A stretch of DNA of 64,000 bases, taken from contig BGZK01000881.1 in the NCBI GenBank assembly GCA_005406025.1, positions 62,001-126,000 of the forward strand, in the 5' to 3' direction. Position numbers and translations under genes: made by a program. The DNA comes from Eumeta japonica. Lineage: Eukaryota; Arthropoda; Insecta; Lepidoptera; Psychidae. Position 1 is the stretch's first letter. Every line of letters starts with the position of its first letter. The notes beneath the pieces were generated by a model. That model saw only the letters and a program-made list of their open reading frames with translations. It did no database searches and was not told where the DNA came from. Below are positions 33,921-47,639 of the stretch, piece after piece.

Positions 33921-36900
33921 GTACGTCAGTTGCACGTGATTTAAATAGGTAAATGCGGGGATATCTAAAAACTAAGGAAGCGATGAACGTGCGGCCCGCT
34001 AGATATCGTGGGGCGCCCCGGCTTCATACGGAATAGCGTCAATAAATTGTCCGTAAGTGCGATGTATAGAGAGAGATAGTTCATTCGGGCTAATATAATG
34101 AATGTAAAAATAAAGATTTGATTCAACAAACGTAAGAAAACTTTAAGATAAACCGTTTTAAGGAGCTTTATTTTTGTATAGTCTTTATGTTTACATTAAT
34201 TATGAATGTAAAAATACATGTATTGAATAGAGCAAAAAAATTTAAGATAGGTAGTGATAAAAAACGTGATTTGGTTATTTTTTTTTTACACAGAAAAATA
34301 TAATTGTTACAACATATTTTCTTTTTCAAAACACCGAACAAAACCTTAATTAAAAATTAAACTCATTTTTCAATATCTAATTATTTTATTAAATAATAAC
34401 TTTTTATCTCTAGCGCGGTCGTATGATTTTAGTTTATTATTATTTGCTTTTTCATTACATTGCCCACTTTATGATTATTAAAATTTTCCCCTAATTTGTT
34501 TGTAGAAAATAAAAGAAAGCAAAAATTGAATAACCTATAGAAAATTAAAATTTGAATTTAGCTCCTTGATATAAGGAGGTTACCATACTGAACATCAGAG
34601 CGAATTTTGTATCAGTCCTGAGTAAAACGAAGAAAAAAATTTTACATACGTTTTCTGTATACGAATATTTTTTGTTTATATTCCATTTACAGAATGTCAG
34701 GTTTAGGTATTTTGTTTATGTATTCTTTTTAACTACACGTGAGACTTTGTAATCCGTTTTTATTGACGTGACAACGTCTTAAATTAGGTTGCGGCTGGGA
34801 GTCACTTTGAAAAAGTGTAACGCTCGGTAACGTAACGATGAGTCACCGAACGAGAGAGAGGCCCGCCGAATGCCTTGCGTCTCTCTCCCACTCAACTATG
34901 ATCGGTCTGCCGCGCGCTGCGCTAGAGAATTAGTGCATAGCTTGCAAATGTATTGCAAGTTATTGTATGTATATTTGTATATAAATACGTATGTATGTGT
35001 AAAGGTAAAAATAAAATTTTGTTAATATGAAATTCAGTGCGAGATTCTTTGTATAAATTAATGTTTTAAATATAATTCTTTGTATAAATAAATGTTTTAA
35101 ATTGTTACTATTATTTCATCCTTCTTCCTACTATACGAATGAATATTCACATTAAAATGATTTTACCATTCAAAGTCGTTGTTACGTAAAACTTTCGCCC
35201 GTATACCGACTTTACAGGCAACCAAATTTTTTTTTTTTTTAATTTAGGGTTTGTGGTTTTGAAAATAAAAGGCAACATTCTAATATATCTTTAAAACAAA
35301 CTTTGTGGTTAACGGGAAAACCTAAACGAAAATTTTAAGTCCTAAGCGAATCAAACTCTTTTTTACGCTACCCGTGTACGACTGAGACCCGTAACGCTGT
35401 ATACGTATCGAGTCGCAAATGTTTTCGCCTTATGTCAGCAGCAAATGGCCGTGATAACGTACAGGCAGACTGAGTGACTCGAGAACGATCCTATAAGACT
35501 TTCTTTTCGACATCGGCTACAATGAACACTAAAAATGTGCCAGTATCGGTTGAGTTTTATTCCGATTTTAGGAGGTATTACTGATTTCACTTTAATGCTA
35601 TTTTTACCCGCTGCTGCCACACCGCCGGGAGTTCGCGGCGAACTTTATCCTTTTAATTAAATCCATAGGGCCGCAGTGATCAAAGAACCTTAGGTTTTTG
35701 GTTTGTTTACAACTTTTTAGTTTTTTTAATGAGTCAAACTTTTACTTTAGTTAAGGATTTTTTTAATAATTTAGTACATGCAGTTAACAAAAGATGTTTT
35801 ATTCATCTAGATTCCGACCTGTAAATGTCTCTTATATCTAGTAAATGAATTCCGATTAATTAATGGTATAATCTAGGCTCAACTAGAGTGCAACAAATTT
35901 TTCGAAATACTTATGTTCAAAATGTCATGGTCGTTTACTGATAGATTAAGGCTATAAGGGATTACTGTAAATTTGTGTGATAACTTGTAATGAAATAGTT
36001 ATTTTATTCGCACCGATTCACTGCCCATAAATTATTCATATATTTAGAACAGTCAACAATGGCGTTTACTTCAAATTTTAATAAAATATCGATGCGAAGT
36101 ACTTTTCGTTTGTCTTCGTATATTCCTTTTTTTTCTCTTAAATATTGCGAGTTTTAAGATTTTTTGACAACATACACTTGTCTGATTATCAAGAAACTGT
36201 ATACTGGTGAAATCAATCATGCATCTTTCCGCTAATATTAATAATCTCCTCATTTTTTAGAACAACTTTGCCAAGGTAACTATAACAGAAATACATAATT
36301 GAAAATAACAATAAATAACATAAATTAATAAATAATAAACTCCGCTGGTCAGACGACGCCGCGCGCTGCGCGTTGCGTGGTCGCCGAAGGTATTATTACA
36401 TTAGTCTCTGATCACCCACATATATTCCACTTACATTTAAACAAACATGGAAAACTATGGCAAATTATCTCATAACACGATACTTCACGCAACTTACGGA
36501 TTTGCAGGGAACAATGTCACCTCTGTAAATTCCCCGACAATAAATCGTGTTTGCATATTCGATAGCAGTGAAAAGCATTACTATTAAACAGTTAACATTA
36601 TTCACACAATTTTAGTTTCAAAAACGCCAATATCGTAAACGTAGCGCTTTATAACAAAATACCTAAACCTCTAAAGCCGCGCCTCTGGTCGTTGACCGCG
36701 TGCGAACGGGTCGGCGCGCTGCGATTTATTCCTAACGCTTGCGTGTGAGCTTCTGATGACGTGGTTAAGAGGGGGGAGGGGCGCATATATGATGCAGGGG
36801 GAGTCAAGTAATAAAGGAGAAGTGAGACGTTGAATGGATGAGTGGGATGATGGGAGGGGGGTTTTTAATTTTAAATGTCAAAAGTCGATCGATCAAAAAG

Positions 36901-37200
36901 TCTTACATTGATTTGGAACACTTTTTTAGAAAATCGTTCATGCGTAATATCTTCAAAATAAACGAATCGATTTTGACAAAATTTACAATATTCTACACTT
37001 TTATATGAAACAGAATTCCCTAAATTTTAGAATTGATCGATGGACTAGATTGGATAATTAAAAAGTGTAAAAATTTATTTCCAAAACTGTTCAAAATCTA
37101 TTTAGACTATTGATGTCAAACTATTAGGAAATTTCAGTTCACGCAAGTTCTTGCAAATGTAGTTTTCTATAAGTGTATTTGTTCAAAAAATATTTAAGGT
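33921..37200. other. Long AT-rich stretch with short GC islands, no gene called
   Basis: GC-richer patches lie at 34795-34925 (with CGGTAACGTAACGATGAGTC), 36345-36400 and 36670-36790. They lack consistent splice sites or open frames that I can support. They may be regulatory DNA or decayed repeats. Confidence 0.3.
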
Positions 37201-37202
37201 CT

Positions 37203-37315
37203 ACACAACACGCGCACGCACGCACGCACGTACGCAGGCACGCACACACACACACCACACACACACTCATACACCACACACACTCATACACAAGCGCGCG
37301 CGCTCGCATACACAT
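37203..37315. repeat. Microsatellite, (CACG)n/(CA)n/(CG)n
   Basis: A compound simple repeat of CACGCACG, CACACACA, a duplicated CACACACTCATACAC and GCGCGCGC. Open frames over it on both strands are artefacts. Confidence 0.95.
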
Positions 37316-38079
37316 TGACATCTCTCCGAAAATGGACAGAAAAGCTTCCTACGACTTCAAAACGTCGGCATCTGTTGAAAACTGATTTCGAATTCAGGCT
37401 GAAAACAATATCTTTCTGCTATTTCCGGTAATTATCATATGTCTTGGCGGGAAATCAAAAAACGTTCCAGCAACGAGTCTGCGAGGATTAACCGATTATA
37501 TACGTATTGAAAAAGTATAAAATTTCAATTAATTATTCGGTTTCAATATTCAAAAAAGTTTAAAACACTAAAATTCGAATACGGAAAACAGAACTAAAAA
37601 GTACGAAAAACAAGCAAGGTACTTATTCACCAGGCTTGAAGTACAAATACAAACATTGTGATTTCGTAGAAAATACGATTAAAAAAAACTGTGCTTGTGC
37701 TGGGATTCTTATCAGTACAAAACACTTGTGCCAGGAGACCATGATCTTCCATATCGTAGATTATAATTTTAGTTAGTTTCAAGTCCCTAAGTCTTGCATT
37801 AAAATCTTGTGCGAGGTGTGGAAATGACTTAGCAGTGGGATGGTTAAAACCCGACACGGCAAAATCCGCTAACGATAATCACACGTGTGATATGTATACA
37901 TACACAACCTTGTTATGCTACATAACAAATGTCTTTCTCTTCATCAGAATCAAAAATCTTTTTATTTTGGTTATAAAAAAGTATTAAAACAGCAAATTAT
38001 AGGACATTTTTTGGGATTTCGTAAACTAAGTAAGACATTTTCAACTAAAGAGATACTGTCGTCTTAATCTGCCTGCGTG

Positions 38080-38290
38080 CGACGTGTCTGCGGAACATCG
38101 ACGAGACCGACGAGCGGCCGGGGCGGTGCGTGTGAGACATGCGCATTTCAGATCGCGCCCCGTCGAACCAAAACATTACAATTTGCATTCGGTCTGGATA
38201 AATGAGCACGACAGGAGGTGGCGCTGGCGCGGGAAGTACGCGATAGGCGACCGCGATAGCGACGAGGTCAAAGGAAATAGCGAATCGCAC
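38080..38290 (+). other. GC-rich island, candidate first coding exon
   Basis: The island contains an ATG at 38201 that reads MSTTGGGAGAG before a possible donor GGAA|GTACGC; the frame otherwise stops at once. If real, the exon would leave one nucleotide, the same phase as the starts at 54244 and 58596. The evidence is composition plus one mediocre donor, so this is weak. Confidence 0.2.
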
Positions 38291-39439
38291 AGCGTCATGG
38301 AGGCCATTGCCAATATTAAATTAAAGTTGTTTTTAAAGAAAACAAATGTGTCACAGTTCATAAAAATATTCGGGTTATCGCAAATAGTCAATTTGTTAAT
38401 TACATTAAGTTCGATTAAGCAATAAATCGAGTATTTATGATGTATTCAGTGCATTGAATTAAAACAAAATATATTACAATTCAGTTCAGCCATCGAACAG
38501 AAAAATGTCCTGAATCTCAATTTTACCTGTGTGGTGTAGATTGTCGATCACCACCCGCGTGCCCGCGCGCAACATAACGATATCGGCATCGGCAGCTAAA
38601 TCATTTCACTTTTCTTACGCGGCGGTGGCAAAACCACTATACCAGTTGATAACTATTACAAATTGTTCTAGAACTTACATCCAAAGAGGTACCACGAGAG
38701 AAGGCAGAGAACCACGATGCCAGTAGATTTTAGTCATCTGACCTATAACAAAGTTCTGGAAAAACTTTTACAACTTAGGAATCATTAATGTTCGGACGGC
38801 ATGATTTTTATTCATTATGTTGTGGATTCACGCACGCTGGTAGAATGAAGTCAAAACTATTTTGATACTGCATAACTGTTCAGTCATTTTCTTAAAATAT
38901 TCCACTCTATCGAAGAAGGATCAAATTGCCAAATCATTTCGCGTTTAGATAATTAATAGCCAATTTAAAATTTTTAATCGAGTATTAAGCTGTTAGCCTC
39001 TGAAAAATAAATAACGATGTCTTTGAAATAGGTGACACAAGAGTCTAATAAAGGAAGAGTAAAAAAAGGAATCATTAGAGTAAGAATGTTTACAAAAATT
39101 TATAAAAAATTAGTATGACCTAAATAAAGGAATCATAAGAGAAATATAATGGACGCACTCCCATTAACGCTAACGTCTCAGGCTTTTTGCCAACGTACCC
39201 TTCGAAGTAAAGCTTTTCCCAAATCCTGTGTAATTCTTAGCTTCGGATATATCCGAACTAAACTATAGTTCTCCCAAAACTCCTGGAGACAATGTTGGTC
39301 ACTCTGTAGCTTTAATGCGCCATGGCGCTTTCTAACCACATACTCCTTTTGTAGTTGTCCGCGCGCTCACGTATTTTAGTTGTCTCCATCACAACACGTT
39401 ACGCTTTTTCTTTTTCTCCATATTCAATGTTTTTTAAAT

Positions 39440-39800
39440 TCAAAATATCTTTACTGATAGGTTACAAAATAACACTTGATATACGTCATATTTTCTGTAA
39501 ATTATAATTTACTCACTCGGAAGGCAGTTTGCCCTTAAGAAAAACGAGCAAGAAACTCAAGAGTAACTTTTTTTGTAATTTCATCATGCTTAGCCAACAC
39601 AAATACAAAACCATTAAGAACGAAACAGCCTGGTAAGAAGTCGAGCCGATTATGCCCATGGATATTTGTCTTCAAAATATTCGGAAATTGTATAACAGCC
39701 TCTCTTACTGACACTAGGTGATTGTTTAATAATGCTCTTAAATTTATATAATGATAAATTTTGTATATTCACAGAAACCCTATTGAATATCTCACCCAGT
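39440..39800 (-). mobile_element. LINE 3' end fragment (copy 1)
   Basis: It is colinear with 42975-43330: both share ACAAATACAAAACCATTAAG, AACGAAACAGCC, then TATGCCCATGGATATTTGTC and GTGATTGTTTAATAA in order. It is decayed and lacks a readable frame of its own. Confidence 0.65.
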
Positions 39801-39989
39801 CTACCCGTAAACTTCAGACATTATAAGTGAAGCAATTATAATTATCTTTGTAATTCGATATTATCTTAATGACCACTATTGACTATTGCAATCAAATTTA
39901 CTTAATTGTCTAAAAAAAAACGAGTGTGAGTTCACACGCGGTAGAAGTGAAGCTCAGTATTCTGGATAATTTTAAAGAGGATGGATGAA

Positions 39990-40200
39990 CACACTATGGA
40001 GGTGTAAGCAGAGAGAGAGAGAGAGTGCGATTGATTGACAATTTTTTATTACTTAATGTAACATTTTAGTAAAGATAGGAATTGTTTGATTCAATATACA
40101 ATAACTTTTAAAAGTGCGCGACAGTCTTTACGATCCAACAGAAAATAATGTGCTATAGATTTCAACATTTCTCTCTTTCTCTCTCCCTCTCTTTGTATAT
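39990..40200. repeat. Small GA and CT simple repeats
   Basis: GAGAGAGAGAGAGA at about 40013 and a TCTCTCTTTCTCTCTCCCTC run near 40170. No other feature is supported here. Confidence 0.8.
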
Positions 40201-41214
40201 GTTTCGAGTAGATTAAGAATATAATATACAGCGTGTGTTCGTGGGGACGCAGACCGCTACGAACCATCGCATAAAAAAGATATGAACGATAGGAAAACTA
40301 TAGAAACGTACTCTATCTCATCCTCTCACAGCCTACAACCTATATATACGTTTATAGCTATCTCTTTTTCGTTACACATTTTCGTTTCGTGAAATCCAAT
40401 TCACACCATTCTAAAAGAAGTTTCATTCCAATAAATTTAAATAAACTCTGATCGAACTTAACCTTACTTACTCAGAGTGTTCAATCACTAAATTTCTGTG
40501 ACCTGTATTTAAAAGGGGTTAATTTATAAGTAAATTTAATTTAAACATAATTTAATCACATTCTAGCTATGCGTTGAGCACGGTTTAGGTGATACTGGCA
40601 TTGTCTAAGCATTCGTGTCTCACATCGGCCGCTGCGCGTGATCAGCCGGCATCCTCCGAGTATCGGCCTACATTCACATGGCTTATCCCTACGCACGACT
40701 TATCGCGCATTTTTCGCTTCATTTATCTAAGTATTGTTAAAATTAAATTTAGCTCTAATTTGTTTGAATATTTTGATTGTGTTTTTATTGCTTGAAGTTT
40801 AAATTCCTTGTAAGTGTATATTCAATTGTTCAATAAAATGATGGATTAAAAACATTTGTAGAAAATTTCCTCAAAGTAAATTTACACGATTCGAAGGGTA
40901 TTTGGAATCATAGAGAGTTATCAAAAGCTACATGGATCCCAAATCAACAAACTCCATGTTCGCTTATCAAAAATAGAAGAACTGTACTCCGAATATAATG
41001 ATAATCTCAGATATGAAAAAAAAAAAGCTCTAGAAAATTCTAAATGAGGAATTCGACGAGAGCGAGACGTCCGAGACGCAGTAGTTGAGCTGATAAATTC
41101 TGTAAATTTAAAATCATTGATTCGGCACCGTTATGACGTAAAACTTATGCCACATTGAGATCGCCCGCCGCCGCAATTTTGACTTCATAATGGTATCAAT
41201 GAGAATTGTTTTAA

Positions 41215-41330
41215 GTTAACAAAATTGGTCTGCGGGGTCGTAGCGCTGGCGGAGGGTGGTCTGGTGCGGCATGAACCGGCTTCATCTTTGCGTCGAGCAT
41301 GGGTTCTAATACTGTTCATGGTTGCGGAGG
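41215..41330 (-). other. Protein-like minus-strand segment, candidate exon
   Basis: The minus strand reads MNSIRTHARRKDEAGSC, then RPPSASATTPQTNFV in one frame with GC-ending codons, in a local GC-rich patch. I see no convincing donor before the frame becomes AT-rich. It might be a first exon or a conserved regulatory patch. Confidence 0.2.
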
Positions 41331-41644
41331 TGGACCTTGGTTAAAGTACCTACCAAATACTTATTTACCTTCTCGGGTTGATGTCGTGACTGGTTAGTTT
41401 CATGACTTTCAATTCATTTCCTTACACACTATGATTCGTCTGTTCCAAAAATGAATAAAAAAATTCTGGGTAGCTCTTACAGACAGTCTTCGATTGACAA
41501 TCATACGTTTATCCGTTATGTAAAAAACAGTCACGAGATTTATCGCATTTTAAAGTTTTGCAAAATTTCTTTTGAAAACAAAATTTCAAAGGCTAAATCC
41601 CTTATATTAGTCTTGAGAGACAGAAAAAAATTGTAGAATATCGC

Positions 41645-42770
41645 CTTGCCATTGCTGGCCAACTTACCAAACATCTATTTCATTCTATCAAACATCTATG
41701 GAAGTCTATTTATCGATTAACAATATTTACTTCTAAAAATCGTTAATTTAAGTATTTAAAATAAAACAAAAAAAGTGTTTTTTTGGACTGGTATCCGTCA
41801 AACGTAATTTGTGAATGTCAATTATTGTCAGTTGATTAACGAGCGACTCTGCACAAAAGGAACATAATGTAATATTGACAATAATTTGAGCAATCGCTTT
41901 AAAAATTAAGTTTATTGTGTTTTTTTCGTTAGCGAATAACCGTCTTACATCTGTTGCATTTTATCAAACATCTATGAAAGTCTATTTATCGATTAACATT
42001 ATTTGATTATATAAATAATGAATTTAAGTATATGGATAAAAAAAATATTGAGAGAAAATATATTTGACGGTTATTAGTTTAGTACATTTTCGAAAGTCAT
42101 TTGTCGTCAATTGATTGACGAGCAACTCTACTAATGGAACAAAATAGTAATAATTATAATAATTTTTGGACATTCCACTTAACAATTAAACACATTTTTT
42201 TTGTTAAGTAAACGAATCACTGTCAAACGCCTATTTCATTCTGTCAAACATCCATTTTATTCTGTCAAACATTTTAAATGATTCTTTATGTATGAACCAT
42301 ATTTATTAAATTAAGTACAAAAAAAAATATTTACTGTAGCTAATAATCGTCAAACGTAAATTTTTGAAGGTCAATCATCGTCAGTTGACTGATAAGCGAC
42401 TCAGTGCAAAAGAAACCAATAAAAATATTTGGGACATAAAATAAATATGATTATGGTAAAAAGAATTATGTAGGTACATAAAATAAAAAAAAACATTTTT
42501 ATTTTAACTACTAACTGTCCAACAATATTTTTTTAATGTCATTTACCGTCAAACGATTGTTAAGCTATTCATAAGAAAAAAAAAACAGAAAAAGAAACCT
42601 CTAGCGGGCCAACTTAACAATAAAAAAATTGTTGTTTTTTTTTAATTAACGAATTTCCGTGTACAGTTTATTTTTAATTGTCATAAACCGTCAAACGATT
42701 GTCGAACGATTTGGCGTAAAAAAATCAAAGAACACAATTCGAAGGGTCCAACTTAACAATGGTCCAGCCT
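41645..42770. repeat. Ancient degenerate tandem repeat, about five units
   Basis: A core block of the type GTCAATTATTGTCAGTTGAT plus AACGAGCGACTC and CAAAAGGAAC recurs at about 41820, 42098, 42370, 42540 and 42680. Between cores lie TATCAAACATCTATG blocks (41660, 41690, 41950, 42230) and CCAACTTAACAAT blocks. Unit length shrinks from about 275 to 140 nt. I do not recognise the family. Confidence 0.6.
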
Positions 42771-42974
42771 GTATGTCAACGTTTTCAGTTATCTCTTCGA
42801 AAAAAATACAATCAAGTTTAAAATTTCTTTTGAAATGACACTTACGTCCGCGAGTTAGAAGACTAAAGCGTTTTGACGACGCGCGATGTTTTGTTGACAT
42901 GACTGTAATGAGTTAATCTTTTCGTATCATAATTAAAAAATCGGTGTACTATTATTATTTAATATTCACAATAT

Positions 42975-43430
42975 ATATCGTAGGTTACAAAAGAACACTT
43001 GAAATACGTCCTATTTCTTTGCGAATTTACACTTTACCGCTCGTTCGGAAGGCAGTTTTCCCTCAAGAATAAAAAGCAAGAAACTTAAGGGTAGCTTTTT
43101 TCTAATTTCCTCATACGTAGCTAAAACAAATACAAAACCATTAAGAACGAAACAGCCCGGTAAGAAGTCAAGTCGCTTATGCCCATGGATATTTGTCTTC
43201 TAAGTATTCAGAAATTGTATAATATCCTTTTTTACTGAGTGATTGTTTAATAACTCTCTTAAATTTATATAAGCGTAAATGTTGTATATCCACAGGGACC
43301 TTATTGAATATGCACACACAGAGCCCTTTGAATGAATTTGTGATTCTACTTAGTTGACTGTCATGTAAAATCAGTTTATTTTTATTTCTAGTATTGAGTT
43401 TATGTTGACTACCATTTCTTTTAAACACTT
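42975..43430 (-). mobile_element. LINE 3' end fragment (copy 2) with RT C-terminus
   Basis: The minus strand 43177-43428 reads LNTRNKNKLILHDSQLSRI, SFKGLCVCIFNKVPVDI and KKGYYTISEYLEDKYPW. This is the closing segment of lepidopteran jockey/CR1-like LINE polyproteins (TRNK..L, FYNK.P, YY...Y). The copy is 5'-truncated, as usual for LINEs. Confidence 0.75.
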
Positions 43431-43439
43431 CTAAATTTA

Positions 43440-46430
43440 TTATTGCATATAATAAAATTTCATAACAGAATTGAGATGCCAGGGTTAAGAATGAAATTTC
43501 CTTAAACTTATTTCTAAGAGATGCACCGGGCCCGAGCTGTATGTTAGGTATCAGTATGCTAACATTATTGACAAATCACTTAGTTTTGATAATGCGTTGA
43601 CATGATTTAGAAATAAGAAAATTTAAAACAATAGTAGAATACCAAAGAAAATGAGCTAATGGACAATGTTTTTTATTTTAGCTTGGACAGTGTTTTGCCC
43701 AGAAATGATTGCCGCACTGTCATTTGTTAGAACTATTATTTTGGTTAAAAAAATATGTTCTTCTAGGACACGCAAAAGTACTGGAATTAGTGAAATAGAT
43801 GTGGGATTCAAATTGAGACCCACGTATTTTATAAATCGGTCTACTACTTTAGAATCTACAAATATCACAATATAACTACGAGCTTGCTCCCTTTCACTAA
43901 CATCCGGCTATCCGTTTTATAGATAATAACCTATGAAATCAACATCTTTTATTTACTTTTTAAGTGTATTGCGTATCAGAAAAGCAAAACTAGAATTTGA
44001 ATAATATTGAATTCTACTGGATAAGCTCGTAAAAGTCTGAGCGGAAGTTTCGTAAATGACCTTTTAACGTACAATTATATTTTAACAACAAATCGACCAA
44101 TTCTAAATAATGTATCGAATTTATTTATTTAACGAAGAAATTATTTTCTCGTATCCTCAAAAATGGAATTTTTGTTATCGCAAAAACATTCTATTTTGAC
44201 TAAATGTTGATAAATGTTACGATTTGTGTCTTCTTTTGAACATTGTTTTTGAATGTCTAATTTATATCGGCTATTTAAATTTGGTTCGATGCAAGTTTAA
44301 TCAAAAGTACCTAATTTTAAATACAACACTGCATTTTTTTCTGACTGGTCGTGTTTTTAATAGCATTTATATAATTATACAAAGTTGCTAGTAATACCGA
44401 TGGACAATAAAATAATTAATCTATTGCTGTCTGTGCGTGCGGTGAGCCAAGTCAACATTTCAAAATGTTTACTATTAAGTTCTCTACTTAGGTTACCTAT
44501 TTTTTTGCGTCAAGTTTACTATTAGCCGGCCATTTTGAAAACTTTGTGATTTTTCTGGCTGATGATTGGTATAAAAAAATTGACTAAATGTGTTTGCTCT
44601 ACTATTTAATTTAAATGAGCAAACATTTTCGTCACACATTTCACAATTGTAAAGTATGAACATTTTCATCACAAATTTACTATTGTCACATTTTCGTCAT
44701 AAATTTTACAATTCTTACATATTCACTAATTGCCCAAAAGAATAACAAAGTTAATATTAAATTTATGAAAGTCTGATTGTTACACGAAAACGATAGCATG
44801 GTGGCTGCCACAAACAATGTACATGCTTATCAATAGTAAAACTTTATTTAAAAGACACAAAATCGTCCAGATTTCAAAACGATATAACTACGTCGGTCAC
44901 ATGAAATAGGCAACGCCTTAGATTACATCTGTATGTTAATAGTTTGCGTGTATAAAACAATTTTTTGCATGTGCGCTAAAAGTAAGAGATAACTGAATAT
45001 AGCCTGACACGGTTTTGCCCGCTGACGCTAGAGACGCTTTATGACTGATGCTAGAGATGCTTAAGCATGCTTATTGAGGGCGTTGTTATTAACTAATATT
45101 AGGTCAGTTAAATTATTGTTTTATATAAAATTGATTTTGAATATTTATACAATGCTTTGTTTTTTTTATGTGTCAGGAATGGCGTGACCTTCAGTCTGTA
45201 CCAAGTGAACGCGCCTGGACTAAAGTGTACCTTTGCATTATCTCGGTATAGAGGGGCATGCTTATACTTTTGTGTTTTGTAGACATCAAACAAAGAATGC
45301 ATTACTAAACCTCATAATTTATCCATTCCTCTACAAGTTTTTGATTATTTTGGTTGGATTAATCCTTGTATATATAATGCTAAAACAATATTGTAAGAAT
45401 TGCGATCTGTCATAATCACGTAAGACCAAAATGTTTCTGTTGAGATTGAAAATTTCTGAAATAGATTTATATACTTCCATATAAGATAAATAAAATCTTT
45501 ATTTTGTTTCAGTGATGTGATTGTATCTTAGATTCAGTCGATGCAGTTTGGTCATTGGTTGCATCAGTTATTGAGATTTGTTCTGCGTTAAAAACTAAGG
45601 CCCTGACCACCACAAACTACATTATTTGTTTGTCTAGTGCACTACGGGACCCCATATGTGCAAACGTATATATATTATAATTAGAAAAATTCAGAGACTA
45701 AGCTTAACGGCTTATACATACTTTCCTAAATCCTTTCAACAAACTTACAGGTAATTTAAAAACTCATGAACCTACTAAGTCTTAAAGAGAGTATGTTTTG
45801 GTCTACGCTAAACTTTTAGAAGAATGTAAACCGTTAAAAACGAATACACCTCTACCAGGAAAAAATAAAAATTAAGCCTTTTTCTATATTAACACCAATT
45901 TGATACAATTCGGAGGCAGATTCTCAAATTCACATTATTGTTTTATTTGGCTTACTGTGATCAACACTATGTGCGACTAACATTATGATTATATTGTCAG
46001 TCACCACTCTATTGTTCTGATTACATCATATTTTCACTTTTCCGTCATCAGGGGGTTCATCTTATGCAATAGTTATTTAAAAATAGGTAATTATCGCAGA
46101 AAAAAATATTTAAAAACATTTTTTAAGCAATTCACGTTATACTAGTGATTTTTTTTCCCACCTGTTTTTAATGCTGACATGATCAAACATAGTGTTGTCT
46201 AACAATCAGATATTGATTTAACCGAAAGTTATTTTTTTAATTACTGTAGTTCGAAAGAACTTTACATTAGTGTTACGTAAAATGTTCTTATCTCACATTA
46301 TAGGCTGTAAAATATTTCGTTCATTGGTCCGGAATTTACGAGGTGGTAGTTTCGTTTGTAAGAGAATTAGGCCACCGACTGTGGTGGACAAATTAGTAAC
46401 TACTGACTGAGTTCAAAGAAAGTATATACT
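43440..46430. other. AT-rich, no gene recognised
   Basis: Three loose copies of ACATTTTCGTCACACATTT lie at 44621-44710. Near 45018 and 45048 GCTAGAGACGCTT and GCTAGAGATGCTT repeat. Otherwise nothing is supported. Confidence 0.35.
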
Positions 46431-46435
46431 ATTAG

Positions 46436-46650
46436 CTTTTGCCCGCAGCTCCAACCATGTTGCTATAGAACGTATTCCTTCATGTTTTATGTAGAGCGAT
46501 TTCTATTTTAACCATGATCCCTATTTCGGTCCTATTTTTGATTTCAGTCTCGATTTCATGGTCTGTTCCGTACCCGGTCACTCAAAGTTTTTCGAATTGA
46601 AATGCGGTGGTGCTTTCAGTTCCAAAGCGGATCCCGTTCTACCCCTAACA
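46436..46650 (-). repeat. Dispersed repeat 'R', inverted copy
   Basis: It starts AGCTTTTGCCCGCAGCTCC (the inverted end) and continues with TCCCTATTTCGGTCC and TCAGTCTCGATTTCATGG, the complement of the family's purine-rich units. Confidence 0.55.
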
Positions 46651-47639
46651 GTTCCATTTGAAGTTTATGTCAGTGCCAATCATTGTTGAGAACCAATTAC
46701 AAAGCCACGATTCATGGGGACTCACATATATGTGGAGTATTAGAAACCAAAGCTCTCTCTCACACAGAAATGGACTACGCAGGTCTTATTCATATCTCGC
46801 TTGTCATCAACGCATCGTGCGCTCGTTAAGAGTTTACTTAAGCACATGTTCAATTGATGGTCATTTTCACTGAACTCGTGATTGTCTTCTGTATACTGGT
46901 ATGTTTTTTTAGGCAAATTATATTGTTTGGGGTGTTAATTGGTGGAAACCCATAATTAAATGCTTCTCTGCAACATGTTTTAACATGTAGCACGTCACAC
47001 ACCACTAACTCTCAAATCTGTTTTTTCATTACGATTCGCTATCCAATGAATTTGATGTTGTTGAAGAGGTTTAACATACATCTAAAACACTTGAAAAATT
47101 GTTAATATTTTATTTATTTAAATCCGGTAAATAGTTATATCGTTATTTCTACGTACGTTTTATTCCAGATCAAAACATCCTCAGGAAAATACAGAGAGTC
47201 ACATCTACCGGGTTGTTAGGATGTCAGCATGTCAGGTTAAAATATCGACAGATGTGCCCCCAATCACCTCACGTGATATACAGTTGTGTAATGAGTGACA
47301 CGTCAAAGAGTGACAGAAGCCCGGGACTCTGGCTTACTATACAAAATGAAACAGCGAAGGCTTTTACTTCACACCTTATTTCTGTGTGAGAGTGTGTATT
47401 TCACCCGTCAAACCGGTCAATTTTTGTGCTATAGCTATAAGTTGACCACATCATATTCTACTCCACAGCATGGCTCTTCCACAATATTCTTATATTATAT
47501 GCAATCATTCAAAGATACTCCACATATACTGCGCAGGGATGGCATCTCTGTAATTTTCATTCTCATGTATAAGCGTAGGAATCAGTATTCTATTGAGGAT
47601 CTTTTGTCATGAGACACTTTTACTAGTTATTACAGCTAG

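Noticed and set aside
37139..37385. Cys/Val- and His/Thr-rich open frames on both strands
   Set aside because: They are translations of the CACG/CA microsatellite.
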